Part shown: piece by piece, positions 10,401 through 18,280 of the stretch | How positions within the stretch are numbered: the stretch's first letter is position 1 | Layout: every line of letters begins with the position of its first letter | DNA from: Caulochytrium protostelioides | Lineage: Eukaryota; Chytridiomycota; Caulochytriomycetes; Caulochytriales; Caulochytriaceae | Length of the DNA: 64,000 nt | Direction of reading: 5' to 3' | NCBI GenBank assembly: GCA_003615045.1 | Contig: ML014114.1 | Coordinates: forward strand, 208,264-272,263 | Program-made: the position numbers and the translations under genes | The notes under the pieces: generated by a model | What the model was told of the DNA's origin: nothing | Databases searched by the model: none | The model's input: the letters and a program-made list of their open reading frames with translations, nothing else

Positions 10401-11844
10401 CGAGGATGATGGCGGCGATGGCGATGTCGCCATGACGTCGGCCCATTCGTCGGCCACGGACACCGCGACGGGTACGACGACGCTGGCGAGCACCAGCCGC
10501 GCGCCGCTCCTACCGACGGCCGAGCCCCCGGCGCGGGAGGATGCGTTCGACGACACGGCGTCCGACGCCGCGGCAATGGCCTATCTCGACACGGCGACGC
10601 CGAGCCTGCTGTTTGCACGCACCCTGCTGCTGCCGGTCGACTGGGCCGCTCTCGCGGCCTCCCACCCGGCGGCGCCCGCGGGCACTCGCGGCGTCCGTGG
10701 CGCCAGCGGCACGGCCGAGACGGCGGAGACGACGGTTAACTGGGAGCAACTAGCGGCCGCGGTGGCGGCCGGCACGGCGCATCCGCTGTTAGGCGGGACA
10801 GCACGTGCCTGGCCGGCCTGGCCGAGCCCTGTGACGCGCTACATGGCCCTCATGGCCTTGCCTGGGCCCGATCGCGAGGCGGCCGTCGCTTCCTTCCCGC
10901 TGTGGAAGCGAGCGCTCCGCGCCATCGAACACGTCTCACGTGACGACGGCGACGATGCTGACGTCAAGGAGGTCAGCGATGATGACCCTCGCCCGGACGC
11001 GCGGGACGTCGACGACCCGCTCGGGGTGCGCCCCGCCGACCAAGAGGGCGCCGTCACGCCGGTCCGGCGGCTGCGCGACCTGCCACCGCGACTGCCCGCC
11101 GCGTATCTCGTCCCGCTGCTGAACGCGTATACCCACGCCGAGGGCCACGTCGTGCCCGCCGACACCGCGTGCCTCCTCACGCTGCTCGAGCACCACCTGC
11201 GCCACCCGGACGGCGTCTGCCTCCTCGCCGACGCGGCGCACCCGGGCCTGGGCCGCGCCGACGCGGCGCGGCGCGATCTGTCGCCGGTCCGCCTCGCGTG
11301 GTTCGCCAGCGCCGCGGCATCGGCGACCGACCGGCTGAGCAGCGTGCTCGTGGCGGCCGTGCTGGGCCACGCGGCGCTGCAGACGGTGGCGCAGCAGGAC
11401 GCGCTGGATGCGGCCGTCGCCTCCGGCGGCGGGGCTGCGGCACCCGCGGCGCCGCCCGCCGTTCCGAGCGACGCCACCGTCGCGGCCTCGCAGCACCGCG
11501 TCACCCCGATCGCGCTCAGGGCCCGCCGCATCATCCGCGCGTACGCGGCGTACCTGACGCTCCCGGCGTCGTCGGCGTCGGCGCCGCTCCGGCCCGTGCC
11601 GGGCCGCTTGCCGACGCCCCCAGACCATCACGACCGCCATCCGCCCTCACGGCCGCGTCGGATCATCGCGGATCCAGCGGCCGCTTCGGGGCCGCCGGGG
11701 ATGACCCGCAGGGAGCGCGCGGCCTGCGTGCCCGTGTTCTGCGCGACCCTTGCCGCGGTCTGGCACACGGCGCTGCTCGACCGCAGCTTGCCGCTCTACA
11801 TGACGGCCGGCCTCGTGACGGTGTTCGGCGCCTTTGCGATCTGA
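4495..11844 (+). CDS. Very large (2449 aa) unrecognised, probably helical-repeat protein
   Basis: I do not recognise this protein. It starts at an ATG after a pyrimidine-rich leader and runs 2,449 codons without an intron. The N-terminus is Ala/Pro-rich (residues 1-40). Residues about 45-730 are leucine/alanine-rich amphipathic segments that look like a HEAT/ARM-type solenoid. A disordered linker with an acidic run (about 775) follows, then a second helical block from about 870 containing the conspicuous stretch VHRYWLMDYLVADQMRHNH. An Arg-Asp-rich insert lies at about 1430-1475 (8.79-8.92 kb) and a run of 13 Asp at about 1714. The C-terminus is again helical. Size and low-complexity inserts suggest a scaffold subunit of a nuclear complex (Integrator or Mediator type), but no motif proves this. 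Stop lies 150 bases from the stop of convergent PIN4. Confidence 0.85.
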   Translation: MAPTDPPPPSSVPADAAAIAVAPAAASAAADPPPPPPPRLTEEEEEYNSLFVAADATALGANFARGLHFKHDHSRNVFELLEKLRGTAVANGASDFADLWRSFVDTVLSEFTAQYAAWQTGAAAQDAAAGIALLRVPKLLCADMAQNLYKGGDATPAVAASGSVAEREMSSFGRVLCSIFMTLPFGDVDVIRLAGYERPRGPQLDHDTALTPAALAVYVDWLQFLSTLLDYRQIVTMLMPQMTLLTMTPKQRFDYPILVMASNVLLNLSLRSIAAPSTRRPDLPDATALANAEYQLLDALQLFTQPAGHPIAKELIAGTLWLILAHRSASRPASASATASSPSASRDPTPGYRITQLSNDTLIERLMPQLQPLAMTIQMPELITHAAATPNDQHGFHLMPVLLYPRNEIPAAIYTASTVFRANHVVNLMMRFACAPSDARNDFERPVLTWYAKSFQFEPTTPLASVYYYLKEMGRMPNAASQHLDLRQDGVQLLVKQYRCPHQLLFGLLLLAADRHDPSTAAATTTTVVSLEPALHRAASAHPAFHPHCVPLAPCDAWLVLAATMVVVTLAHAAAPTEACLLMILHQLSADFTAAAVAAAMLAPPVWTVLGEAQQPDAVWLWLVCQKHMAQRDSAPAASEAPPCLAALAAAQHLPAALLQHALPTLHQPSLAVLRRLACLTTTPRFTAAAVTDVRLEWDRLLAAPDAPTGPQRELALAWQSLGRETLPSRRGLTPPPSASAASSVEGAGRMPRPSPVPARAGPAAHFSTGVLEISDDDDDDVNDDRAARATPVAAAAALSEPRGSPRPPAPALPPLQKRERGMTPLWDSPPQPDAKRGRRDRMLSSEAPSRAAAIEPAGVPPLPRILPEASMPPPPLLKPFLRQFGLLGEAMQPAPVIGSAAVSMAHSLCARWGLAVQTLPPAQVTAMLLQWCRTEYPVHRYWLMDYLVADQMRHNHALCDGVLRHLQQKGRVPRTRVGITTLQDAPWPALAAVAHSDRAFFRHLVQQLVAIALFGDGRDHDFGMAWLAPWLQDATMPEIQQIAADVVAQLDTRTPAETRPMPARLVALAGLSPHREVAQFTPLAVMLASLVLTQPLASSASASTSASASVTSSTSASLVTSGSTAPAALTLPNRAVAQLFYSDFLACFFAQRSDGTQRAIGLLLESLLDLPASAANLAVMSHLASAASYGSEIMYGGAAGGGAHAHPHAPAAPTIGAASSASAAVGRFDWWTQTWLPAMLRSLAQAPDRLGGALLQHMITTDTWQQMLCWPAAVPETTCITALWELLCGETMRPETAARVMGFWHDALAQALARATRLPALQDASLAYLLPLIEAAARAAKPMPDAIARTLFTMTQTYIQRLLDVPHVGARDERFSPLIDLAMAAQSRLAMQGHVWAIIVATCLDHETRAAEFMAVWKTTVLSIVFSQTPDRDRDRDGDRDHDLHPGRDRDYTRDLRRHYSRDHSRDQGRDQGRTFTEMWLYAPLAWLDLASEAKHRRPDPDPAARFTLPALVHRVLAHAVWHAEIRPLTRQYWRVAVRAALPLRTPAAWCVQGLLQLHLVVTPLSGPAAALAYEVIPSAAALPQSVMTDPFWASRATLDHVYDLLTLSASERPDLTLSLIQGLLPAADAADAVGKGRCGRGGGGDDDGDDGDGDRDAQEMSETDTAARHVKLDPLAAPPTSGDEGMADDEAESGDENRDDDGDGDDGDTAEDDDDDDDDDDDDDRAAAHGMAGRGRLASYPYRVRLLPLDANPQSMDVQQLHHVVLAIVAQLTLFHTSMYRRALVAQATAPSPDTATATAAETSSPAPPRNLPFPAVPSPSLQFLMALSQSFLVVQEMAVTPDLSEAARAVPPAGAASAAAAAAAAAATAGGGVDGAVGTPTYPPYGVPVAAQPPPPTAPPLRLTPLWMADGRPVRPIQMATALLVALFPLLGAECYSRLLRGESLLQRGLNATLLSARSRGGGAGDEDDGGDGDVAMTSAHSSATDTATGTTTLASTSRAPLLPTAEPPAREDAFDDTASDAAAMAYLDTATPSLLFARTLLLPVDWAALAASHPAAPAGTRGVRGASGTAETAETTVNWEQLAAAVAAGTAHPLLGGTARAWPAWPSPVTRYMALMALPGPDREAAVASFPLWKRALRAIEHVSRDDGDDADVKEVSDDDPRPDARDVDDPLGVRPADQEGAVTPVRRLRDLPPRLPAAYLVPLLNAYTHAEGHVVPADTACLLTLLEHHLRHPDGVCLLADAAHPGLGRADAARRDLSPVRLAWFASAAASATDRLSSVLVAAVLGHAALQTVAQQDALDAAVASGGGAAAPAAPPAVPSDATVAASQHRVTPIALRARRIIRAYAAYLTLPASSASAPLRPVPGRLPTPPDHHDRHPPSRPRRIIADPAAASGPPGMTRRERAACVPVFCATLAAVWHTALLDRSLPLYMTAGLVTVFGAFAI
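8787..8925 (+). repeat. Arg-Asp-encoding low-complexity insert within the 2449-aa gene
   Basis: Repeated GATCGTGATCGTGA-type units encode alternating Arg-Asp with some His/Ser/Tyr. It resembles the RD/RS regions of RNA-processing factors and interrupts otherwise helical sequence. It may be a recently expanded microsatellite. Confidence 0.7.
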
Positions 11845-11994
11845 TCGGCCACCGGATCCTCTTATTCGTGTTTCTCTCTCTACATGGAACCGTGCTATCG
11901 CTTCGTCGGGATCGCGCTCGAGCTGCGCGACGGGAGTCCTCCCGTCGCGCAGCTCGAGCGCGGACCCCGGGGCTGGTCGTCCTGGCGGGGTGTC

Positions 11995-12351
11995 CTACTT
12001 GCGGTCCTCGACCATGATCACGTGGTACCCGAAGGTCGACTTGACCGGCGGGTCGGTGTAGACGGGCTTGTCGACCGTCGACGCCGGCAGCGCCATGGCG
12101 GCGTCCTGGAAGGGCCCGACCATGGCGCCCTTGGTCATCCAGCCGAGCGCGCCGCCCGACTTGGCTTTGTCGTCGCTGAAGGCCGCCGCCACGTGGTCGA
12201 ACCGCTTGCCGGCCTTCAGCTCGGCGATCGCCTCCGCGGCGCGCGAGTGTTTCGCACACAGGATGTGGCGGACCTTGAGGCTCTGCGCGCCCTTGACGGC
12301 CGTCGACTCGCCCGAGCCGCCGCCGCTGCCGCCCTTCTTGCCCTTGCCCAT
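11995..12351 (-). CDS. PIN4: Parvulin-type peptidyl-prolyl isomerase (PIN4/Par14)
   Basis: Encodes a 118-aa parvulin that catalyses cis/trans isomerisation of X-Pro bonds; the PIN4/Par14 class works in the nucleus and pre-ribosomes. A short Lys/Gly-rich leader ([12 protein letters not shown]) precedes the rotamase fold: VRHILC (27-32), [20 protein letters not shown] (51-70), W71, GPF (79-81) and [11 protein letters not shown] (107-117). There is no WW domain, so it is not Pin1. Length is close to human PIN4 (131 aa). The frame stays open for 70 codons upstream, but that part is the (GTGGGT)n microsatellite and has no homology, so the Met at 12351-12349 is chosen. It is divergent from the small gene at 12901 and convergent with the 2449-aa gene. 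Confidence 0.95.
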   Translation of the reverse strand: MGKGKKGGSGGGSGESTAVKGAQSLKVRHILCAKHSRAAEAIAELKAGKRFDHVAAAFSDDKAKSGGALGWMTKGAMVGPFQDAAMALPASTVDKPVYTDPPVKSTFGYHVIMVEDRK

Positions 12352-12384
12352 CGTGTATCGCGTGTGGGTGGATGGAGGCGTGGG

Positions 12385-12417
12385 CGTGGGTGTGGGTGTG
12401 GGTGTGGGTGTGGGGTG
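12385..12417. repeat. (GTGGGT)n hexanucleotide microsatellite
   Basis: About five tandem GTGGGT units immediately upstream of PIN4. In PIN4 sense orientation it reads ACCCAC. It is purine/pyrimidine-asymmetric and G-run rich, and could fold into G-quadruplex-like structure. Confidence 0.85.
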
Positions 12418-12656
12418 TGATGGGTGTCGATGCGCGACGTGCAACAATGGGGGCCAACCCAGGACCGACGGAGCGGGGAACGGAAGGGGGCCGCGGGAGG
12501 ACGCGGGAGGACGCGGGAGGACGGGCGGCGCCAAGCCCACCCAGACGACGTGGCAGCCCACACAGGTCCCACCAGCACCTGGCGGCGGCCGCGAGGATCG
12601 CGCGCGGATTCGTAAGAAGCTTCGTACGGAAGCCTATCCTGGGCGCGTCCACGCGA

Positions 12657-12708
12657 CGCAGCCGCAGACGCAGCCGCAGCCGCAGCCGCAGCCGCAGACG
12701 CAGACGCG
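12657..12708. repeat. CAGCCG/CAGACG hexamer repeat
   Basis: About eight tandem hexamers alternating CAGCCG and CAGACG in the PIN4/12901 intergenic region; no coding role supported. Confidence 0.8.
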
Positions 12709-12900
12709 GACCCTGACGCCGGAGTGTCTCCCGGCCAGCCCGTGGTCCACCGGAAGCAGCGCTCATGGCACGTGCCGTGCACCTCGTCCATCTGCCAGCG
12801 CGACAGCCTGTCGATTCCTCTTGGGGCCAACGCCGACGCCACACGCCGACGCCACGCGCCACCCGCCGTGACCGCCCGTTGACTGCTAAGCTCTCCCCGG

Positions 12901-13418
12901 ATGGCTGAGCCACCGGCTGCTGAGCCACGCGTGGCTGCGCCACGCGCCGCGACGGCCGCGGCGGCGCAGACGTGGGCGTTCGCGTGGTCGCGGTATGCGA
13001 TGACGCTGGCCGACCGCGCGACCGGTCGCGACCTGGCGAGCGTGCGCGCACGGGTTCCCTCCGACGACGCGCGCAACCGCCACACAGAGGTAAGTGCGGG
13101 GGTCCGCCGATCCTCCGCCGAGGATCCTCCGCGGCGGATCGCCGCGTGGCAGGGTCGCGTGACGTCCCGCAGCTGTGGACGGTTGACTCACCGCGGAGTC
13201 GCTTTTCTCTCACACCTCAGACGCGGCTGGTCCAGCTGGCCCAGACGCTCGATGCGACGGCGGTCGACTGCCGTGAGGTGCAGAGCCACCTGCACACCTG
13301 CTTCGCGACGCTCGGCCTCGCCTCCGCCGTCGAGGCCGAGACGGCCGGGCCGACACGCGGCTTGGCCGCGGCCACGGCGCGGATCGCTCGGCTGCGCCGA
13401 CAGGTCGACCCTGCATGA
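12901..13418 (+). CDS. Small spliced gene, 128-aa alpha-helical protein of unknown function
   Basis: Proposed exons are 12901-13089 and 13221-13418. Exon 1 opens with ATG (MAEPPAAEPRVAAP) and ends on a complete codon before a strong GTAAGT donor. A 131-base intron ends CACACCTCAG, after which exon 2 continues in phase 0 (TRLVQLAQTLDATAVDCREV) to TGA. The predicted protein has an Ala/Pro-rich N-terminus and two helical, heptad-like segments (about 20-55 and 64-125), as in small coiled-coil subunits of larger complexes. I recognise no family. The unspliced frame also stays open, to 13539, but loses the helical pattern after the donor, so the spliced form is preferred. Confidence 0.55.
13090..13220 (+). 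other. Predicted GT-AG intron (131 nt)
   Basis: Donor GTAAGT at 13090, acceptor CAG at 13218-13220, phase 0. A pyrimidine-rich stretch (CTTTTCTCTCACACCTCAG) precedes the acceptor, and GACTCAC about 35 bases upstream is a possible branch site. Confidence 0.6.
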
Positions 13419-14752
13419 TCGATCAGCCGGCGACTGGGCCGGCGTCCGGCGTCCGGCCTCGCCGTGCCCGGAAGCGGCTTCCTCACGGCGTTCCTCCCCG
13501 GCTCACGGCCCAGTTACAAGCTTTTTTTTTCTCGAATAGAACAGAGCATGAGCGATCGGAAAAAAAAAGCTTATCACCCGCGGGATATCTTGTCACATCA
13601 TGACCCATGCTCAACGAGACAGGCCCGTTGTCAGGAGAGCCCGTCAGGCCGGCTGCTGCGCTGCACGGTCACGGAGCAGACGGCCGGCGGCACGGTGGGC
13701 ACATAGGTCTCGGAGTAGGGGCTAGACTAGAACAAGCGTCACGCGACGAACGGCAGGCAGACCGCTTGCTGGCTTGGAGAGCCAACGGGTTGACGGGGCA
13801 CGGGACTGCTGCTGCGGAACGATCCAAAACTATCCCAATCCGCTACGTGGCCGGTTCTCGCTGTCCCGCCGTCTCACGCCCGCCCAAGCGGCTTCACGCC
13901 AAATTCTCGAGAAAGAACAAGCAGAAGGCGGTTCGTCATTACCAAGCCATCGGCGGTTGCCGGGCCCGTCCGAGCCCAAGCCCGCTGCTCAGACCCCGGC
14001 CGCCGGCCGGCCAGCGGCCCTGTCGCCGCTCACCCGCCCCCCTGGGCATGACGTCAAACGTGCGGTTCCATCTTGTGCCCGCCGCCCCTGCGGCATGCGT
14101 TTCGGCATTGCGTCGCATACGACTCGCGAACCATCGCGAGCACGCCCGACTGACACCATTGCGTGACGTCGCTTGATTTCGGGTCATCCGTCACAGGCTG
14201 CACGCCCCTCCCCCCGGCGCCGGCGACGCAGCCCGGATGCTCGCATGAGATCGTCCTGTTCTTTATATGGACAGCGACGTCCTTCCGAGCTAATCCGGTG
14301 ACCGCTCGGGACGCCGCTTCTGCTTCCCAGCGCTCGTCCTCTTTTGCTCCACCTCGCTGAAGCTCTCTGCCTCGTCCGCTCTGGACTTCCTCCCCACCAC
14401 TTCTTGGCCTCACCTGTCCCACACCCTGTTGACCCACACCTCGACGTCTGGTACGGCCTCGTTTTTAACGTGCTGCGAGAAACGCGGCATTTCAGGCTTG
14501 TGCCAGTCTCGCTCAACGGTTGACCACGCATGTATTAGCGGCACCTGATTTGCCGTAGTTGAGTCGGGCAGTCGTCATCCCTAGGCGTGTGTCTGTTACA
14601 CCGTTCCGTTGCCATTTTCGCGCCGCCATTTTGCCCATTTGCCTCTAGCAAATTGAAGCACACGCAACGCGTCGGAGAAAAAGAAAAATAAAAAAAAGGA
14701 ATCGCCCCTTTGCGTGACGTTTGAGCTTCCGACCCTGCTCAGCCTCATCCAA
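13419..14752. other. Intergenic region upstream of diacylglycerol kinase
   Basis: 1.33 kb without a supported gene. It holds an A/T-run hairpin at 13518-13573 and, just before the kinase start, an A-rich tract (14678-14700). GC falls compared with the coding neighbours. The short frames here have no recognisable domains. Confidence 0.6.
13518..13572. repeat. Inverted repeat with T9/A9 arms (possible 3'-end hairpin)
   Basis: The left arm AAGC followed by nine T (13518-13530) is the exact complement of nine A plus GCTT at 13560-13572; the next base pair is also complementary. The loop is about 27 bases. It lies 100 bases after the stop of the small spliced gene, so it may help form that transcript's 3' end. 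Confidence 0.6.
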
Positions 14753-17700
14753 ATGGCGGCGCAACCTCAACCCCTCACAACGTACCCGCTTGCCACCCCG
14801 GCATCTTCCGCGCAAGATACCAAAGAGACGAGCCGTCGTGGACCCATGGCCACTCCCGCGACTACGCCTCCAGCATCCACGGCATCTTCAGCATCCGTTT
14901 CTGTCCATCAACATCAACAGCAGCAGACTTCGCAGTTGCAACGTGGACCTGCCGCGACCCCTTCGAGTCAGGCTAGACTGGCATCGCCGCCCACTCCGCC
15001 CCCCTTGGTATCCTCACCCAAGCCCGCTGAATCGCCAATCGGTGAACCCCTAGCCCGCCACCCCGATTCGCACCGTCACCGTCAGCCCCATCAGGAGACG
15101 AGCCCCGTCTCACACTCGGGGATCATGTCACATCAACCAGACAGCCATCCGGGCACATCATCGATCTCGTTTGCGGAGGCCAGCTACGCTCTGCCGCCGG
15201 AAGTCCTAGCCGCCACGGCCCTTCAGGAGGAACAGAAGAAGCACGAGTTCTACAACCAACACCAATCGCTGCCGCCGCCTCATTCGGCTTCTGCCCATGC
15301 ATCGCAGTTCATCGGGTCGGAAGAAAACACCCATGTCGGCCCTTCTGCGAGCAGTGGTTTGCCGGGTCACCATCAGCACGATGGAATGAAGATGTCCAGG
15401 AATCCGACCACGTCGTCCAACGAGGCCTCGCAGTCCCAGCCTGCCGCGATGCTGCCTCGCATCGAGACCCGTCGCACCACATTGTCGGACCATCATGCGG
15501 ACACGAACCCACACGCACACTCACCCACACACGATGGGAGCACCCAGGACGGTATGGAAGCGAATGATCCCCAGCTCAAGGATGAAAGCACCAGCTTGGC
15601 CCGGTTCATCAAGAGCACCTCGATGCGCAGCACGGTGGGTCCCTATTCGCCCTCTGGGATGGACCGGTCACCCCGCGGCGTGGGTGGAATGAGCGGTGGA
15701 GGGAGCGCCGCCAGTCTGGGTCTTCGTCAAGCTTCACATGGTGTCGCGGCGGACCGCGTCGCTTTCGCGGATACCTTCCCGCGCGCCATGAGCCACGCAA
15801 ACAGCCAAGCCACCTCAGGCCAACTGTCCGGTGGCCACGGCGGGACGTCGCCGACCGTGCTCAGTTACGAAGACGTGCGCAACCACCCCACGCAGCAGGG
15901 CGTGCAGGTCTCGCCCTTCGTCGATCCCGAACGTCGAGATCTCGTCATTTCGCGCGAAAACCGGTTCAAGAGTCTCTCGTCAGCCAGTCACCGCGGCGCA
16001 AGCCGAGTCGGTTTTTTGGGATCCATCTTTTCGCGGCCACAGGCGAACGGAGCCGCAAACAACGGGAATAGTCACGCGCATGGCCATGGCAACGGTAGCG
16101 CTGTCCCGGGTGCGGGCCATGCGGCCCACGTGGGTGCGCGACCGCAGCCGCAACACGAGGCCTTTTCGGGCCAGCAGCTCGCCGAACGAGCCGGCCATGA
16201 TCATTCGCTCATTGTCATTCCGACCTGCTACGTTTTCATCTTTGTCAACTCGCGGTCGGGCAACCGCCAGGGTCGGTACCTTATCGACATTAACATCCAG
16301 AACTTCCGCCTGAAGAACAACCCCTTCGTCCAGGTACAGATCTACAACTTCCTCGATGAAGTCGACCGCAATGCCGGTATTCGTTATCTCCGCACCCTCC
16401 AGCTCGCCTCCGCGGGGCCAAACAACTACCTGAAGATTGACCAGCTGCACGTGTGGTCTGCCGGCGGTGATGGCACGTTTATGGGCGTCATTTCGGGGCT
16501 GATTCGCAACGAAATCGATATCACGGATGAACGTCTGCTTTTCTGCGTCATTCCTTTCGGCACCGGCAACGATCTGAGCCAAGTCATGGGCTGGGGCCGA
16601 TCCGTGCCGGACAACGATCCGGCGGGCAAGCACCTCGACACCCTGAACGACCTGGTCGAGCGTCGCTTGAAAGGCCTGAAGGCCCGTCTCGATATCTGGG
16701 AAGTGGAGATTCAGGCCGCGCCGGGTGGTTACATTCAGAAGGCCATCAAGCTGGACTCCGAGTACTCAAAGGTCTGGGGTGAGCCGCGGCAAAAGTTGGT
16801 GCGCATCATGTCCAACTATGCAAGTCTCGGCGTCCAGGGCTACGTCGGCGTCGGCTTTGAACGCAACCGTCGCAACTCGCGGTTCATGAACATCATCGAG
16901 TACACGAAGCAAAGTGTGATGTGGACCCTGATCAAGACGATCCCGTCGATCAGCCAGTACTTGACGACCATCGAGAACGGCGATGTCACGATCCCCGCTG
17001 AGGACATTGCTCCGTCGCGTGCGGAGCTTAAGAAGCTCAAGAAGAGCGGCGGCATCTCGCGGAAGCGAGCCCGCACGATGCGTCACAAGCCCGTCGAGTT
17101 GATTATTGAGAATATTCCGGCGATCTGGGGTCGTCATGTCGATCTCTGGGCTGGCGCCAAAATGGAGGACGGTTACGTCACAAAACCCGATGGTCCGACG
17201 GCTATGAAGAACTGGGCGCCGCAGAAAGCCTCGGACGGCATGCTCGAAGTGTTCAGCATCTCGAACTTGTGGAGTTACTTCAAGAAGCAGCTGCCGTGGG
17301 CGCGCGACCACCTGCGCCGCATCGGTCAGTTCACGGGCCCGCTGCGGTTCAACTTCACGGACACGGCCAAGACGCGTGCCATGATTGACGGCGAGTTTTA
17401 CGAGCTCATCAAACCCAAGTTTATCGAATGGCGGCGTCTCTGCCAGATCACCATTGTCGGCCCAAGCATCGAAGGCTCACGGCTGGTGCGTGACGAAGTC
17501 ATGCTGCCTCCGACCGGGCACTATACCGACTTGGAATGGGAGGACGCCATCAACCTCTTTGGTCCTCACGGCGAAGAAGCCTCTGCCGCAATGCGTGGCC
17601 AAGCGCCTGCGCACCCGTCCGCTGACGTGCCGCACGAGGCGGGCCATGCGCACTCGCATCCTCATCTGCATGTTCGCCACCCATCGCACCACAGGACCTC

Positions 17701-18280
17701 ATCTGCGGCGAGCGCGGCGGCCGCCGCCGTGCGTGCTGGCCACCCGCCGCTGGTTCCACCGGAACCGGCGATGGCGCCAGACACGGCCGCCGGTGCTGCG
17801 GTGCAAGCCTCGACGACGACACCCTTCGAGAGCACCCGAGCGGCGGCCGCCGTGGGCGCGTTGCGTGCGGCTGCGATTCCAATGGATCCCGGCGTGGGTG
17901 CCACCTCCTACGAGTCGAGGGGCGGCACGCCCGTGGCCGGGAAAGGTCTAACGAACTCGTCTCCGACCACTCACGCCCATTCCAACCAGTTCATGCCAGC
18001 GCCGCCGATGCGTGCCGACACGCGCAATACCCTGGTGGCGGCGGAGGCACGGTTCAAGGCGCAACAGAGCCGGGCAGTCGGCCCGTCGCCGATTACGGCG
18101 CGCGGCCTGGGTCCTTCGACAAAGGACGAGCTGATGCCGTCGGCAACGCTGCATTCGACGCCGCTGCACACGGCCGAGCGGGCGCCCGGCTTCCCGGGCT
18201 CGTCGTTGTCATTGCCCGAGGAAGATGGTAGGGTGTCGCCGACACTGGGCTCGAAGGCCATCACGTCGAAGGTGCGGTGA
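14753..18280 (+). CDS. Diacylglycerol kinase with long disordered N-terminus
   Basis: Phosphorylates diacylglycerol to phosphatidic acid, linking lipid second messengers at membranes. ATG at 14753 gives 1,175 aa; an in-frame GTG at 14714 is not needed. Residues 1-480 are Ser/Pro/His/Gln-rich and without predicted fold. The catalytic domain starts at about 492 (VFIFVNSRSGNRQG), carries the nucleotide loop GGDGT at about 570 and IPFGTGNDLSQVMGWG at about 600. The accessory domain (about 685-910) has NYASLGVQGYVGVGFERNR, where many family members have an Asp in the GxDA position. The C-terminal 270 residues are low complexity. No Cys/His-rich C1 domain, EF-hands or PH domain is visible, so regulation by classical DAG-binding modules is unlikely. 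A second kinase-like domain is absent. Confidence 0.93.
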   Translation: MAAQPQPLTTYPLATPASSAQDTKETSRRGPMATPATTPPASTASSASVSVHQHQQQQTSQLQRGPAATPSSQARLASPPTPPPLVSSPKPAESPIGEPLARHPDSHRHRQPHQETSPVSHSGIMSHQPDSHPGTSSISFAEASYALPPEVLAATALQEEQKKHEFYNQHQSLPPPHSASAHASQFIGSEENTHVGPSASSGLPGHHQHDGMKMSRNPTTSSNEASQSQPAAMLPRIETRRTTLSDHHADTNPHAHSPTHDGSTQDGMEANDPQLKDESTSLARFIKSTSMRSTVGPYSPSGMDRSPRGVGGMSGGGSAASLGLRQASHGVAADRVAFADTFPRAMSHANSQATSGQLSGGHGGTSPTVLSYEDVRNHPTQQGVQVSPFVDPERRDLVISRENRFKSLSSASHRGASRVGFLGSIFSRPQANGAANNGNSHAHGHGNGSAVPGAGHAAHVGARPQPQHEAFSGQQLAERAGHDHSLIVIPTCYVFIFVNSRSGNRQGRYLIDINIQNFRLKNNPFVQVQIYNFLDEVDRNAGIRYLRTLQLASAGPNNYLKIDQLHVWSAGGDGTFMGVISGLIRNEIDITDERLLFCVIPFGTGNDLSQVMGWGRSVPDNDPAGKHLDTLNDLVERRLKGLKARLDIWEVEIQAAPGGYIQKAIKLDSEYSKVWGEPRQKLVRIMSNYASLGVQGYVGVGFERNRRNSRFMNIIEYTKQSVMWTLIKTIPSISQYLTTIENGDVTIPAEDIAPSRAELKKLKKSGGISRKRARTMRHKPVELIIENIPAIWGRHVDLWAGAKMEDGYVTKPDGPTAMKNWAPQKASDGMLEVFSISNLWSYFKKQLPWARDHLRRIGQFTGPLRFNFTDTAKTRAMIDGEFYELIKPKFIEWRRLCQITIVGPSIEGSRLVRDEVMLPPTGHYTDLEWEDAINLFGPHGEEASAAMRGQAPAHPSADVPHEAGHAHSHPHLHVRHPSHHRTSSAASAAAAAVRAGHPPLVPPEPAMAPDTAAGAAVQASTTTPFESTRAAAAVGALRAAAIPMDPGVGATSYESRGGTPVAGKGLTNSSPTTHAHSNQFMPAPPMRADTRNTLVAAEARFKAQQSRAVGPSPITARGLGPSTKDELMPSATLHSTPLHTAERAPGFPGSSLSLPEEDGRVSPTLGSKAITSKVR

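Larger units (their letters stand above)
12352..12900. promoter_or_regulatory. Divergent promoter region of PIN4 and the 12901 gene
   Basis: 549 bases between two divergent starts. It contains three simple repeats: GGGTGT hexamers (about 12385-12417), about three GAGGACGCGG units near 12495-12525, and CAGCCG/CAGACG hexamers (about 12657-12708). No canonical TATA element was seen. Assignment as a shared promoter rests on position only. Confidence 0.5.

Noticed and set aside
12385-12417. Telomere-like GGGTGT repeat
   Set aside because: Too short, internal, and not the usual fungal TTAGGG; treated as a microsatellite.
11663-13213. 516-codon minus-strand frame covering PIN4
   Set aside because: Different register from the parvulin domain and Arg-rich throughout; chance frame.
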